From assembly GCF_005889725.1 (NCBI RefSeq), contig NZ_VCKX01000016.1, positions 24,861 through 88,860 on the forward strand: a DNA stretch of 64,000 bases, written 5' to 3'. This DNA is from Nonomuraea zeae. Its GTDB lineage: Bacteria > Actinomycetota > Actinomycetes > Streptosporangiales > Streptosporangiaceae. Of this stretch, positions 15,506 through 30,864 are shown one piece after another. How positions within the stretch are numbered: position 1 is the stretch's first letter; each line of letters starts with the position of its first letter. A model generated the notes under the pieces. The model was not told the origin of the DNA and did no database searches. It saw only the letters and a list, made by a program, of their open reading frames with translations. A program made the translations under genes and the position numbers.

Positions 15506-16003
15506 ATGTCCGCACCCACCCCGACCGGCCTCCGGTCGCGCATGCCCAACCCCCTCCCGTTCGTCCCAGAGCTGGCGGTGGTCGCCGAAGGACTGCACCA
15601 GGTCATGAAGAACGGCTCGATCCCGCAGGCCACCATCCACCTGCTGCAGCTGCGCGCCGGGCAACTGCTCGGCAGCACGTACTTCACCATCAGGGAAACC
15701 GGCAACCTCCGCCGGGCAGGCGAATCGGAGGAGCGCATCACCGCCGTGGCGACCTGGCGGGACGCCACCTACTTCACCGACGCCGAACGGGTCGCGCTGG
15801 AGCTGGTGGAGGCCGTTTTGTCGCCGAATCCGTCCGGAGAGCGCGTCCCGGACGAGCTGCACGCCAGGGCGTCCGCGCACTACGACGACAAGGCGCTCTG
15901 GACGCTCATCATGGCGATCGCCCACATCGGCTTCTTCACCCCCGCCGCTCTCATCGCCAAGCCGATCCCCGGCATGCCCCCCGGCCAGAACTACAGCGAG
16001 TAA
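15506..16003 (+). CDS. Carboxymuconolactone decarboxylase/AhpD-fold protein without CxxC
   Basis: The product is 165 residues from ATG 15506, with GAAGGGAAG upstream. The helical pattern (VAEGLHQVMKNGSIPQATIH, LLQLRAGQLLG, RRAGESEERITAVATWRDA, YFTDAERVALELVEAV) is that of CMD-type proteins next to ECF41 genes. The usual redox pair in the segment after LRA-x-Q-x-x-G is absent: the bases encode GSTYFTIRE, with no cysteine anywhere in the motif. An AhpD-like peroxidase cycle is thus not possible by the known route. It probably forms a transcript with the NmrA-like gene 15 bp downstream, driven by the ECF41 factor. Confidence 0.75.
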   Translation: MSAPTPTGLRSRMPNPLPFVPELAVVAEGLHQVMKNGSIPQATIHLLQLRAGQLLGSTYFTIRETGNLRRAGESEERITAVATWRDATYFTDAERVALELVEAVLSPNPSGERVPDELHARASAHYDDKALWTLIMAIAHIGFFTPAALIAKPIPGMPPGQNYSE

Positions 16004-16017
16004 GAAAGGCATCAAGC

Positions 16018-16776
16018 ATGAACATCAACAAGATCGCAGTGGCCGGAGCGACCGGGCGGCTGGGACGCCACGTCGCCGGCGTCCTCACCGAACGGGGGCA
16101 CCACGTCGTGCCGATGTCACGAGCCACCGGCGTGGACATCATCACCGGTGAGGGCCTGGCCGAGGCGCTCACCGGGGTGGACGTCATCATCGACGTCGCC
16201 TCGTGGCACGCCTCCGAGCAGGAGGCGGCGACGGAGTTCTTCCGCACGTCGGCCCGCAATCTGCACGACCACGGCCAGAGGGCGGGGGTCGCCCGGATCA
16301 CCGTGGCGTCCATCATCGGCGTCGACAAGGCCACCGCCGGTTTCCTCGCCGCCAAGCAGGCGCACGAGGAGCTCCTCCTGGCCGGCCCGCTCCCTGTCCG
16401 CATTCTGCGGGCCGCGCAGTTCCACGAGTTCGTCGGCCGGCTGCTGGACTGGCAGCAGGGTGATGTCGCCTTCGTCCCGGCTCTGCCCACCCAGCTCGTG
16501 GCCTGCCGCGCCGTGGCCGAGGAACTGGTCGACCTGGCCCTCGACCCCGGCGCGCCCGCTCCGGGGACGCCGATCCCCGAGGTCGCCGGCCCACGGAAGG
16601 AGACCCTGGCGGAGGCGGCCGCACTCCTCGGCGCCCGCCGAGGCATCAAGGTCGTCGGCACGGACGGCTCTGGCATGCCCGATGCCGAGATTGCCGCCGA
16701 GGGCGCTTTCCTGCCCAGCCCGCACGCCAAACTCGCCGGACCCGCCTTCCGGGAGTGGCTCGACACGCAGCCCTGA
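16018..16776 (+). CDS. NmrA-like NAD(P)-binding oxidoreductase
   Basis: The product is 252 residues from ATG 16018, with AGAAAGG 9 nt upstream. GATGRLGRHV (10-19) is the extended Rossmann dinucleotide motif. ITVASIIGVDK and FLAAKQAHEELLLAGPLPVR follow the atypical-SDR pattern with a relaxed YxxxK site. Such epimerase/dehydratase-like enzymes are the third standard partner of ECF41 sigma factors. The substrate is unknown. The short distance to the CMD gene indicates an operon. Confidence 0.8.
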   Translation: MNINKIAVAGATGRLGRHVAGVLTERGHHVVPMSRATGVDIITGEGLAEALTGVDVIIDVASWHASEQEAATEFFRTSARNLHDHGQRAGVARITVASIIGVDKATAGFLAAKQAHEELLLAGPLPVRILRAAQFHEFVGRLLDWQQGDVAFVPALPTQLVACRAVAEELVDLALDPGAPAPGTPIPEVAGPRKETLAEAAALLGARRGIKVVGTDGSGMPDAEIAAEGAFLPSPHAKLAGPAFREWLDTQP

Positions 16777-16785
16777 GCCGGCCCG

Positions 16786-16911
16786 ATGACCTCGTTCGTC
16801 GTGGACGACCTGGCCTCGGTGGACCCATGGGTGGTGCGCGGCATCGAGATCCGCGGCTCGGCGGTGGCCCTGACCGACCACGAGCCGCCGGTGCCGAGCC
16901 GCAAGATGTGA
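16786..16911 (+). pseudogene. Remnant of a PPOX-class F420-dependent oxidoreductase
   Basis: A 41-residue frame from ATG 16786 to TGA 16911 encodes SFVVDDLASVDPWVVRGIEI and ends TDHEPPVPSRKM. The phrase FVVDDLASVDPW-x-VRG-x-EIRG-x-A is typical of the middle of F420-binding PPOX proteins. The N-terminal flavin-binding part and the C-terminus are missing. It begins 9 bp after the NmrA-like stop codon, so it looks like a leftover of a fourth gene of the ECF41 cluster. Confidence 0.55.
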
Positions 16912-17000
16912 CGGCCCGGCGGTGCGGCGGCTTCGATCACCGTCGCGGGCCACCAGGCCGTCACCGCTGCCCCCGTCCCCGGCTCCGCGCTACCGGGTAC

Positions 17001-21871
<4,871 letters not shown>

Positions 21872-21933
21872 TCATGGTTCCGCCTCTCTCGGGCCGGGGC
21901 CGTGGTCGTCAGCGCGGGTCCAGGAAACGCCTG

Positions 21934-21949
21934 TTGTTAGCGCTAACAA
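21934..21949. promoter_or_regulatory. LacI-family operator TTGTTAGCGCTAACAA
   Basis: A perfect 16-bp palindrome with the CG-centred core common to LacI-family repressors. It lies 78 bp upstream of the esterase start. A close relative (TGTTAACGCTAACA) is at 24399-24412. Confidence 0.75.
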
Positions 21950-22135
21950 ACGGTTGACTGGTCGGGCTCCTCCTCCTCGGGCGGGATGGGAGGTGGTGGC
22001 GGGACGGAGCAAATACGAGGCGGAAAGGTACTGTCAAGGAGTCCCGGACCGGCGGCGGATCGGAGCAGGCCGCCGCCGAGCGCGCTCACCTCGGGTTATC
22101 GGGTGCGGCGGCAGCCGATGAGCGCGAACGCAGCC

Positions 22136-22148
22136 ATGAAACTTTCAT
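22136..22148. promoter_or_regulatory. GAAACTTTC-type operator ATGAAACTTTCAT
   Basis: A perfect 13-bp palindrome about a central C, in the divergent promoter region between the esterase and the GH10 xylanase. The core GAAACTTTC resembles repeats described upstream of Streptomyces xylanase genes. Further copies: CGAAACTTTCA (22176-22186) and 24209-24221. Confidence 0.65.
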
Positions 22149-22175
22149 CTGGGACTCCCACCCGACCTGTCAAGC

Positions 22176-22186
22176 CGAAACTTTCA
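22176..22186. promoter_or_regulatory. Second GAAACTTTC operator copy
   Basis: CGAAACTTTCA, 28 bp beyond the first copy. The spacing could allow binding on nearby helix faces. Confidence 0.5.
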
Positions 22187-22243
22187 AGGGCAGTGAGCCG
22201 AGCTAAGGCCCAGTACAACCCGGATAGGAACGGGCGAGAGCGG

Positions 22244-22293
22244 CCGAAAGTTTTTATTGATTCCTTGACAACTTTCGGCGGGCTTCCCACACT
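22244..22293 (+). promoter_or_regulatory. xylanase promoter region with spaced CCGAAAGTT/AACTTTCGG arms
   Basis: CCGAAAGTT (22244-22252) and AACTTTCGG (22270-22278) are perfect 9-bp inverted arms 17 bp apart. TTGACA (22265-22270) between them is a good -35 element; CACACT at 22288-22293 is a weak -10 at 17-bp spacing. A repressor bound to the arms would cover the -35. The GH10 start is at 22434. Confidence 0.5.
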
Positions 22294-22412
22294 GAGTCCC
22301 CGAGGCGATCTCCCCCGCCAGATCGGTGGCGCGCGGCGGGGCCGCCGCCACGACGCCCGTGCGCGCGGCGTCGATCCCGCGGGGGGTGTCCCCGCACGCT
22401 CCCTTCCCATGA

Positions 22413-23927
<1,515 letters not shown>

Positions 23928-24047
23928 CGTAGTAGCGGCCCGAGGGCGGCCGGCCAGGCCGCCACACCGCGCCGCCGACGACCGACATCCCCCGGCCACG
24001 CGCCGGGGCCTGTCGGCGGCGCGCTGACAACCGCTCACCGGGCAGAA

Positions 24048-24065
24048 ACTTAATCATGATCAAGT
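24048..24065. promoter_or_regulatory. Near-perfect 18-bp palindrome ACTTAATCATGATCAAGT
   Basis: One mismatched pair. A related AACTTAACCATGAAT is at 24166-24180, sharing AACTTAANCATGA. Both lie in the 539-bp gap (23928-24466) between GH10 and GH43, which otherwise holds only the operators listed and no gene. A third regulator class is possible. Confidence 0.4.
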
Positions 24066-24208
24066 ACGAGGCCGGCTCCGCCTGAGACGCAGCCGGCCCG
24101 ACGGACCGCCAGCCCATCGCGTGCAGGGGCTGGTGAGGGATGGTGAGCCACCATCCGACGACGGCAACTTAACCATGAATGCCCCGCAAGTTACTCGACC
24201 AGACCTTC

Positions 24209-24221
24209 GTGAAACTTTCAC
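24209..24221. promoter_or_regulatory. GAAACTTTC operator GTGAAACTTTCAC
   Basis: A perfect 13-bp palindrome with the same core and central C as 22136-22148, 246 bp upstream of the RICIN-GH43 start. Confidence 0.6.
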
Positions 24222-24398
24222 CTGCGTGAGCCTCACCGCGCGATCCCCTTTCGAGGCGAAACTCCAGGCGGGACGGCGTTCAGAGGACAACACCCAGGCC
24301 CGGCACGGGTCTGTCCGCGTTGACGCCGGCCGGACCGTCGGGTGTACTCCGCGACAACGCACTCGACCGAATAGACCACGCAGCTCTGCAAGATCAAA

Positions 24399-24412
24399 TG
24401 TTAACGCTAACA
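24399..24412. promoter_or_regulatory. LacI-family operator TGTTAACGCTAACA
   Basis: A CG-centred palindrome with one mismatched pair, matching the core of 21934-21949. It lies 55 bp upstream of GTG 24467, where it would block transcription initiation. Confidence 0.65.
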
Positions 24413-24466
24413 CGACCACCGCCTACGTGCGCGCCACGACGCGCACAACAACCTCTGGAGGTTCCT

Positions 24467-26488
24467 GTGCGGCGCGTGCTCGCGGTTCTCTCGTCCCTGC
24501 TGCTCGTGGGCGTGTTACTCACGCCCCAGGCGTCGGCCGCGACGGTCGACACCAGCGCGTGGTACGTGCTGGTCAACCGCAACAGCGGCAAGGCCCTGGA
24601 CGTGTACAACCTGTCCACCGCCGACGGCGGCCGGATCACCCAATGGAGCCGTAACAACGGCAACCAGCAGCAGTGGCAGTTCGTCGACTCCGGCGGCGGC
24701 TACTACCGCATCAAGTCCCGCCACTCCGGCAAGGTCCTGGATGTCTACAACTTCTCCACCGCCAACGGCGGCTCCATCGTCCAATGGGCCGACGGCAACG
24801 GCACCAACCAGCAGTGGCGCCTGGCCGACTCCGCGGGCGGCTACGTGAGATTCATCAGCCGCCACAGCAACAAGGCCCTCGAAGTGCAGGGAGCCTCCAC
24901 CGCCGACGGCGCCAACATCGTCCAGTACGACGACTGGGACGGCGCCAACCAGCAATGGCAGCTCGTCCCGGTGGGCGGCGACCCGAATCCGGGCGGCACC
25001 TACACCAACCCGGTGGTCTGGCAGGACTTCGCCGACGGCGACATCATCCGCGTCGGCGACGCCTACTACTACTCGGCCTCGACGATGCACTACTCGCCGG
25101 GCGCACCGATCCTGCGCTCCTACAACCTGGTCGACTGGGAGTACGCCGGGCATTCGGTCCCGAGGCTCGACTTCGGCTCCGGCGCCTACGATCTCACCGG
25201 CGGCCGGGCGTACGTGAAGGGCATCTGGGCCTCGACCCTGAACTACCGGCCCAGCAACAGCACCTACTACTGGATCGGCTGCGTCGAGTTCAACCGGACC
25301 TACGTCTACACCGCCTCCGCCGTCGACGGCACGTGGACCAAGCGCTCGCAGATCAACAACTGCTACTACGACGCCGGCCTGCTGATCGACAGCAACGACA
25401 CCATGTACGTCGCCTACGGCAACAGCACGATCAGCGTGGCCCAGCTCTCGGCGGACGGGCTCAGCCAGGTGCGCGCCCAGCAGGTGTTCCAGACGCCGAG
25501 CAGCGTCGGAACCCTGGAGGGCGCCCGCTTCTACAAGCGCAACGGCTACTACTACATCTGGCTGACCCGCCCCGCCAACGGCCAGTACGTGCTGCGCTCC
25601 ACGTCGCCGTGGGGCCCGTACGAGATGCGCCAGGTCCTGCTCAACATGCCCGGACCCATCTCCGGCGGCGGTGTCCCCCACCAGGGCGGGCTCGTCCAGA
25701 CGCAGAACGGCGACTGGTACTACATGTCGTTCGTCGACGCCTACCCCGGCGGCCGGGTGCCGGCGCTCGCGCCGATCACCTGGAGCGACGACTGGCCGGC
25801 CGTGCAGACCGTGAACGGCGGCTGGGGCGTCAACTACCCGAAGCCGAACATCCAGACCAGCCGGACCGTGGCGTCCATGATCGGCCCCGACACCTTCACC
25901 TCGGGCACTCTCGGCCACCGCTGGGAATGGAACCACAACCCCGACACCAGCCGCTTCTCCACCGGCAGCGGCCTGCGCCTGCAGACCGCGACCGTCACCG
26001 GCGACCTGTACAACGCCCGCAACACGCTGACCCACCGCATCCAGGGCCCGTCGTCCACGGCGACGATCGAGCTCGACTACTCGCAGATGGCCAACGGCGA
26101 CCGCGCCGGGCTGGCGATGCTGCGCGACCAGTCGGCCTGGATCGGCGTCAGACGCGACAACGGCGTCAACCGGGTCGTGATGACCAACGGCCTGACCATG
26201 AACAGCTCGTGGCAGACCACCGGCACCGGCACGGAGGCGGCGAGCGCGAACATCTCGGGCGGCCGGCTCTGGTTGCGGGTCAACGCCGACATCCGGCCGG
26301 GTTCGGGCAGGCAGGCCCGCTTCTCCTACAGCACCGACGGCAGCACCTTCGTGAGCCTCGGCCCGGCCTTCACCTTGAACAACGCCTGGCAGTTCTTCAT
26401 GGGCTACCGCTTCGGGATCTTCAACTACGCCACCCAGTCCCTCGGCGGCGCGGTGACCGTGCGCCGCTTCGATCTCACCACCCCTTGA
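24467..26488 (+). CDS. Secreted RICIN-GH43 (subfamily 12-like) xylosidase/arabinofuranosidase
   Basis: GTG 24467 is chosen because CTGGAGG lies 5 nt upstream and it opens a signal peptide ([18 protein letters not shown], cleavage after ASA); the product is 673 residues. The N-terminal RICIN_14-type domain (about 25-165) has QQQW, NQQW and NQQW repeats. The GH43 domain begins near 180 ([20 protein letters not shown], catalytic-base Asp), with YYDAGLLID and [14 protein letters not shown] (acid Glu). A C-terminal beta-sandwich (about 480-673) is typical of GH43 xylosidases. The lectin half is nearly identical to that of the next gene. 101 bp separate the two, so co-transcription is likely. Confidence 0.92.
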   Translation: MRRVLAVLSSLLLVGVLLTPQASAATVDTSAWYVLVNRNSGKALDVYNLSTADGGRITQWSRNNGNQQQWQFVDSGGGYYRIKSRHSGKVLDVYNFSTANGGSIVQWADGNGTNQQWRLADSAGGYVRFISRHSNKALEVQGASTADGANIVQYDDWDGANQQWQLVPVGGDPNPGGTYTNPVVWQDFADGDIIRVGDAYYYSASTMHYSPGAPILRSYNLVDWEYAGHSVPRLDFGSGAYDLTGGRAYVKGIWASTLNYRPSNSTYYWIGCVEFNRTYVYTASAVDGTWTKRSQINNCYYDAGLLIDSNDTMYVAYGNSTISVAQLSADGLSQVRAQQVFQTPSSVGTLEGARFYKRNGYYYIWLTRPANGQYVLRSTSPWGPYEMRQVLLNMPGPISGGGVPHQGGLVQTQNGDWYYMSFVDAYPGGRVPALAPITWSDDWPAVQTVNGGWGVNYPKPNIQTSRTVASMIGPDTFTSGTLGHRWEWNHNPDTSRFSTGSGLRLQTATVTGDLYNARNTLTHRIQGPSSTATIELDYSQMANGDRAGLAMLRDQSAWIGVRRDNGVNRVVMTNGLTMNSSWQTTGTGTEAASANISGGRLWLRVNADIRPGSGRQARFSYSTDGSTFVSLGPAFTLNNAWQFFMGYRFGIFNYATQSLGGAVTVRRFDLTTP

Positions 26489-26589
26489 CCGGCCGGGTCG
26501 TGGCAGGACGACCCGACCGCACCACCGGCACGACACGTCGCCCCAGAAAGGCACGCACCCTACCCGAGTCGGATGAATCGGAGCACATC

Positions 26590-28041
26590 ATGAAATTCAG
26601 ATACCTGTCCGTCCTGGCGGCAGTGGCCGCCTTACTGGCGAGCCTGTTCGTCGCCGGCCAGCCCGCCAGCGCGGCCACCGTGGACACCAACGCCTGGTAT
26701 GTGCTGGTCAACCGCAACAGCGGCAAGGCGCTGGACGTCTACAACCTGTCCACCGCCGACGGCGGCCGCATCACCCAGTGGAGCAGGAACAACCAGAACC
26801 AGCAGCAGTGGCAGTTCGTCGACTCCGGCGGCGGCTACTACCGGATCAAGTCCCGCCACTCCGGCAAGGTGCTGGACGTCTACAACTTCTCCACCGCCAA
26901 CGGCGGCGCGATCGTGCAGTGGGCCGACGGCAACGGCACCAACCAGCAGTGGCGGCTGGCCGACAGCTCCGACGGCTACGTGCGGTTCATCTCCCGTCAC
27001 AGCAACAAGGCCCTCGAAGTGCAGGGAGCCTCCACCGCCGACGGCGCCAACATCGTCCAGTACGACGACTGGGGCGGCGCCAACCAGCAGTGGCAGCTGG
27101 TCCAGGTCGACGGTGGCACCGGCAACCCGGGTGCGTGCGACCTGCCCTCGACCTACCGCTGGTCCTCGACGGGCTCGCTGGCGACCCCGAAGTCAGGCTG
27201 GGTCTCGCTCAAGGACTTCACCGTCGCCCCCTACAACGGCAGGCACCTCGTCTACGCCACCACGCACAACACGGGAACGAGCTGGGGCTCGATGAACTTC
27301 GGCCTCTTCACCAACTGGTCCGAGATGGCCTCGGCCAGCCAGAACACGATGTCCTCCTCGACGGTCGCGCCCACGCTGCTCTACTTCGCCCCGAGGAACA
27401 TCTGGGTGCTCGCCTACCAGTGGGGCGGGACCGCCTTCTCCTACCGGACCTCCAGCGATCCTGCCAACGCCAACGGCTGGTCATCGCAGCAGACGCTCTT
27501 CTCCGGCAGCATCTCCGGCTCCGGCACGGGCCCCATCGACCAGACGCTCATCGGTGACAGCACGAACATGTACCTGTTCTTCGCCGGGGACAACGGCAAG
27601 ATCTACCGGGCCAGCATGCCGATCGGCAACTTCCCGGGCAGTTTCGGCGCCACCTCGACGGTGGTCATGAGCGACACGACGAACAACCTGTTCGAGGCCG
27701 TTCAGGTCTACAAGCTCCAGGGCCAGAACAAGTACCTCATGATCGTCGAGGCGATCGGGGCGCAGGGCCGCTACTTCCGCTCGTTCACCGCCACCAGCCT
27801 GAACGGCTCGTGGACACCGCAGGCCGCCACCGAGGGCAACCCCTTCGCCGGCAAGGCCAACAGCGGCGCCACCTGGACCAACGACATCAGCCACGGCGAG
27901 CTGATCCGCACCAGCGCCGACCAGACCATGACCGTCGACCCCTGCAACCTGCAGCTCCTCTACCAGGGCCGCAGCCCCAGCTCCGGCGGCGACTACGGCC
28001 TCCTGCCCTACCGGCCGGGCCTGCTGACGCTGCAGCGCTGA
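26590..28041 (+). CDS. Secreted RICIN-GH62 alpha-L-arabinofuranosidase
   Basis: The product is 483 residues from ATG 26590, with GGAG 6 nt upstream. A signal peptide ends at about residue 25 (QPASA). The RICIN domain (27-170) is a close copy of that in the preceding gene. A GH62 catalytic domain follows (about 178-483): [21 protein letters not shown] opens it, with [20 protein letters not shown] (catalytic Asp in KDFT), [13 protein letters not shown] and [20 protein letters not shown] (Glu). GH62 enzymes remove single arabinofuranosyl groups from arabinoxylan. This completes the set of backbone, side-chain and ester-cleaving activities in the cluster. Confidence 0.95.
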   Translation: MKFRYLSVLAAVAALLASLFVAGQPASAATVDTNAWYVLVNRNSGKALDVYNLSTADGGRITQWSRNNQNQQQWQFVDSGGGYYRIKSRHSGKVLDVYNFSTANGGAIVQWADGNGTNQQWRLADSSDGYVRFISRHSNKALEVQGASTADGANIVQYDDWGGANQQWQLVQVDGGTGNPGACDLPSTYRWSSTGSLATPKSGWVSLKDFTVAPYNGRHLVYATTHNTGTSWGSMNFGLFTNWSEMASASQNTMSSSTVAPTLLYFAPRNIWVLAYQWGGTAFSYRTSSDPANANGWSSQQTLFSGSISGSGTGPIDQTLIGDSTNMYLFFAGDNGKIYRASMPIGNFPGSFGATSTVVMSDTTNNLFEAVQVYKLQGQNKYLMIVEAIGAQGRYFRSFTATSLNGSWTPQAATEGNPFAGKANSGATWTNDISHGELIRTSADQTMTVDPCNLQLLYQGRSPSSGGDYGLLPYRPGLLTLQR

Positions 28042-28108
28042 CGAAGTGACCCGGATCCTGACGGCCGGGTCGAAGAAGCCCCTGCCGATCACCTTCTGAG
28101 CCGGTTCT

Positions 28109-28140
28109 GGGCACGGCGTCTGGGAGCATTCGCCGTGCCC
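28109..28140. terminator. Bidirectional hairpin terminator between GH62 and TetR genes
   Basis: GGGCACGGCG (28109-28118) pairs perfectly with CGCCGTGCCC (28131-28140) across a 12-nt loop. It lies in the convergent gap between the GH62 stop (28041) and the TetR stop (28192). Confidence 0.7.
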
Positions 28141-28191
28141 GGGGCCTCGCGCGGCACCCGTCCCGGTCAGCCATGGACGCAGCCGCAGCTC

Positions 28192-28953
28192 TCAATGCTC
28201 TCTCGGAGAGTCGTGCGCCGGCGTCGCAGCCTCGGCCGTTGGCGGGAGTGCCGCGGCGATGCAGTCGAGGACGCGCCGGAGCCCGTGCCGGAACTGGTCG
28301 TCGCGGCTCAGGTGCGGCTGGCGCGCCTCCATCACGATCTTGGTGAAGATCGGGTACTCGCCGCTCTTCACCAGCTGGTCGACGTACGAGTGGCTCCGCG
28401 CCATCCACTCCGACTCGCTCAGCCCGCTGCGGCGGAACTCCATGGCCGAGCTGATCTCCTCGCGGACGGTGCCCTCGATGTAGCCGTTCAGCAGGGCTAT
28501 GAGGCCGAGGTTCTCGTCGATGGAGACGTGGACGTCGAGCACGCCCATCAGCCGCTCGATCAGGAGCAGCTGGTTGGGGCCGAAGCTGGGGAGCGAGCGC
28601 TGCACGGATCCGATCCACGGGTGCCTCAGCCACATGGCCCGCAGCCCGTCGGCGTAGCGGGTCAGGTCGGCCCGCCAGTCGCCGGAGGGCAGGCCCGTGA
28701 CGTCGATCTCGCCCTGCAACCGGTCGGCCATGAGCTCGACCAGGTTGTCGCGGCTCGGGACGTAGCGGTAGAGGGACATCGCGCCGGCGCCGATCTCGGC
28801 GGCGATGCGCCGCATGGTGGCGGCCTCCAGCCCCTCGGCGTCGGCGATCCGGATCGCCGCCTCGGTGATCTGCGCGCGACTGTAGATCGGCTTCGGCCCG
28901 TAGGCCGGGCGCTCGGGTCGCATCCAGATGTTCACGTACTCGGCGTCGGGCAC
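28192..28953 (-). CDS. TetR-family regulator of the adjacent ABC exporter
   Basis: GTG 28953 is chosen because AGGAGG lies 7 nt upstream; the product is 253 residues. After a short tail (PDAEYVNIWMRPERPAYGPK) the helix-turn-helix is clear: YSRAQITEAAIRIADAEGL, AATMRRIAAEIGAGAMSLYR, YVPSRDNLVELMAD. The C-terminal domain is of the TetR_C type found beside DrrAB-like exporters. It is divergent from the ABC genes across a shared promoter with two GTAC-N3-GTAC sites. It probably represses both and is released by the exported compound. Confidence 0.88.
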   Translation of the reverse strand: MPDAEYVNIWMRPERPAYGPKPIYSRAQITEAAIRIADAEGLEAATMRRIAAEIGAGAMSLYRYVPSRDNLVELMADRLQGEIDVTGLPSGDWRADLTRYADGLRAMWLRHPWIGSVQRSLPSFGPNQLLLIERLMGVLDVHVSIDENLGLIALLNGYIEGTVREEISSAMEFRRSGLSESEWMARSHSYVDQLVKSGEYPIFTKIVMEARQPHLSRDDQFRHGLRRVLDCIAAALPPTAEAATPAHDSPREH

Positions 28954-28970
28954 CGCTCCCCCTCCTGGTT

Positions 28971-29026
28971 GCGTACATCGTACCCGGTCCCTTAGCCTGG
29001 CCGCCAAGACCGCGTACAAGGTACCC
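28971..29026. promoter_or_regulatory. Twin TetR operators of the ABC exporter promoter
   Basis: GCGTACATCGTACCC (28971-28985) and GCGTACAAGGTACCC (29012-29026) agree at 13 of 15 bases. Each contains GTAC-N3-GTAC and they are 41 bp apart centre to centre. One lies near each start (28953 leftward, 29039 rightward). Confidence 0.7.
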
Positions 29027-29038
29027 AGTGGAGGGATC

Positions 29039-29983
29039 ATGACGGATCCGATCGTGGTCGCCGAGGGGCTGCACAAGTCCTTCGGCGGCACCCATGCGCT
29101 ACGAGGCCTGGACCTGAGCGTTCCGAGGGGAACGGTCTGCGGCGTGCTCGGGCCGAACGGCGCCGGGAAGACGACCGCGGTGCGCATCCTGGCGACCCTG
29201 TCCGATCCCGATGCCGGGCACGCCCGCGTCGCCGGATACGACGTCGTCCGCCAGGCCGGCAAGGTGCGCGAGCGGATCGGGCTCGCGGGCCAGTACGCCG
29301 CCGTGGACGAGAAGCTCACCGGCCGTGGCAACCTGCGCATGTTCGGGCGCCTCTACCACCTGCCGCGCCGCGAGGCGCACCGGCGGGCCGACGAGCTGCT
29401 GGAGCGCTTCGGCCTGATGGACGCCGCCGACCGCCCGGTGGCCGGCTACTCCGGCGGCATGCGCCGCCGGCTCGACCTGATCACCTGCCTCATCCTGCGC
29501 CCCGACGTGCTCTTCCTGGACGAGCCCACCACCGGCCTAGACCCGCGCAGCCGCGGCGAGATCTGGGACAGCATCCGCGAGCTGGTGGCCGACGGCACCA
29601 CGGTGCTGCTCACCACGCAGTATCTGGACGAAGCCGACCACCTGGCCGACGACATCGCCGTCATCGACCACGGGCAGGTGGTCGCCATGGGCACGCCCGA
29701 CGAGCTGAAGGCCACGATCGGGGACCGCCTCGACGTCACCCTCGAAGACCCCGCCGCGCTGCCTGAGGCGGCGACCGTCCTGGGCACCCTGGCCGGCACC
29801 GAACCCGCGGCGACCGACGCCGACCGGCTCAGCGTCGCCCTGCCCGCCGCCGGCCTCCGCCTCGCCGACATCGTGCGCGAGCTCGACCACGCCGGAGTCG
29901 CCGCCGCCGACGTGAGCCTGCGCCGCCCCACCCTCGACGAGGTGTTCCTGCGCCTCACCGACCGCAAGGAGACCGTCCGATGA
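29039..29983 (+). CDS. DrrA-like ABC exporter ATPase
   Basis: The product is 314 residues from ATG 29039, with GTGGAGGG just upstream. Walker A (GPNGAGKT, 38-45), the signature SGGMRRR (138-144), Walker B (VLFLDEP, 157-163) and the H-loop region (TTQYLDEADHLADDIAVIDH) are present. The C-terminal ~80-residue extension (DVTLEDPAALPEAATVLGTL onward) is the DrrA-type domain that docks to the permease. It energises export of a lipophilic drug or metabolite. It overlaps the permease start by 4 bp (ATGA). Confidence 0.93.
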   Translation: MTDPIVVAEGLHKSFGGTHALRGLDLSVPRGTVCGVLGPNGAGKTTAVRILATLSDPDAGHARVAGYDVVRQAGKVRERIGLAGQYAAVDEKLTGRGNLRMFGRLYHLPRREAHRRADELLERFGLMDAADRPVAGYSGGMRRRLDLITCLILRPDVLFLDEPTTGLDPRSRGEIWDSIRELVADGTTVLLTTQYLDEADHLADDIAVIDHGQVVAMGTPDELKATIGDRLDVTLEDPAALPEAATVLGTLAGTEPAATDADRLSVALPAAGLRLADIVRELDHAGVAAADVSLRRPTLDEVFLRLTDRKETVR

Positions 29984-30798
29984 CCGCCCTCACCTCCCCG
30001 CTGGGCCGCCTGCGCTGGACGCTCGCCGACGGGCTGACCCTGGTCGGCCGCGAGCTGGGACGGCTGCGGCAGGAGCCCGGGCAGGTCATCGCCGCGCTGA
30101 TCTTCCCCGCCGTCATGGTCGTGCTGTTCGGGTACGTCTTCGGCAGCGCGATCCGGGTGCCGGACGGCGGCGACTACCGCGAGTACCTCATGCCCGGCCT
30201 GTTCGCGATGGTGACCTTCTCCGCGTGGCTGGGGGTCATGACGCGGGTGGCCACCGACGCCTCCCGCGGGGTGATGGACCGGTTCCGCTCCATGCCGATG
30301 GCACGCCTGGCGGTGCCGTTCGGGCAGACCGGCGCCGACCTGCTGACCGGCCTGCTGATGCTGGCCATCATGGTGGGCGCGGGCCTGCTGGTGGGCTGGC
30401 AGCCGCACCGCGGCCTGCTCCCCACCGCCCAGGCGTTCCTGCTGATGATCGTGCTGCGGTACGCGCTGAGCTGGGTGGGCGTCTACGTGGGCCTGGCGGT
30501 GAAGAACGACCAGGTCGCCGACGCGATGGTGCCGCTGGGCCTGCCGTTCACGATGCTGTCGAACGCGTTCGTCCCGACCGGCGGCATGCCGGGCTGGCTG
30601 CGCTTCCTGGCCGACTGGAACCCGGTCAGCGCGCTCACCGCCGCCTCACGGGAGCTGTTCGGCAACCCGGGGGCGCCGTCCGGAAGCGTGGCCTGGCCAC
30701 TCGCGCATCCGGTGACCACTGTCCTGCTCTGGTCGGCGGCGCTGCTGGTGATCTTCGTCCCGCTGTCGCTCCGCGCGTACATGCGCAGAGGACGCTGA
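29980..30798 (+). CDS. DrrB-like ABC-2 family exporter permease
   Basis: The product is 272 residues from ATG 29980. Six membrane segments are visible, with the ABC-2 pattern EPGQVIAALIFPAVMVVLFG, YREYLMPGLFAMVTFSAWLG (start of the EYLMPG motif), MDRFRSMPMARLAV (cytoplasmic coupling helix) and TMLSNAFVPTGGMPGWLRFL. It pairs with the upstream ATPase through a 4-bp ATGA overlap. The substrate is unknown; the TetR gene and its operators suggest induction by a toxic compound. Confidence 0.92.
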   Translation: MTALTSPLGRLRWTLADGLTLVGRELGRLRQEPGQVIAALIFPAVMVVLFGYVFGSAIRVPDGGDYREYLMPGLFAMVTFSAWLGVMTRVATDASRGVMDRFRSMPMARLAVPFGQTGADLLTGLLMLAIMVGAGLLVGWQPHRGLLPTAQAFLLMIVLRYALSWVGVYVGLAVKNDQVADAMVPLGLPFTMLSNAFVPTGGMPGWLRFLADWNPVSALTAASRELFGNPGAPSGSVAWPLAHPVTTVLLWSAALLVIFVPLSLRAYMRRGR

Positions 30799-30864
30799 AC
30801 GCTCCGGGCCGCCGCGGCGGCGCGCCTGCCGATGCCGGTGGTTACGTGGACGAGTGAGCCGCGG

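Noticed and set aside
24673..26589. Long frame before the GH62 gene
   Set aside because: It is a shifted frame of the RICIN-GH43 gene, low complexity and Arg-rich; the signal peptide at 26590 marks the true start.
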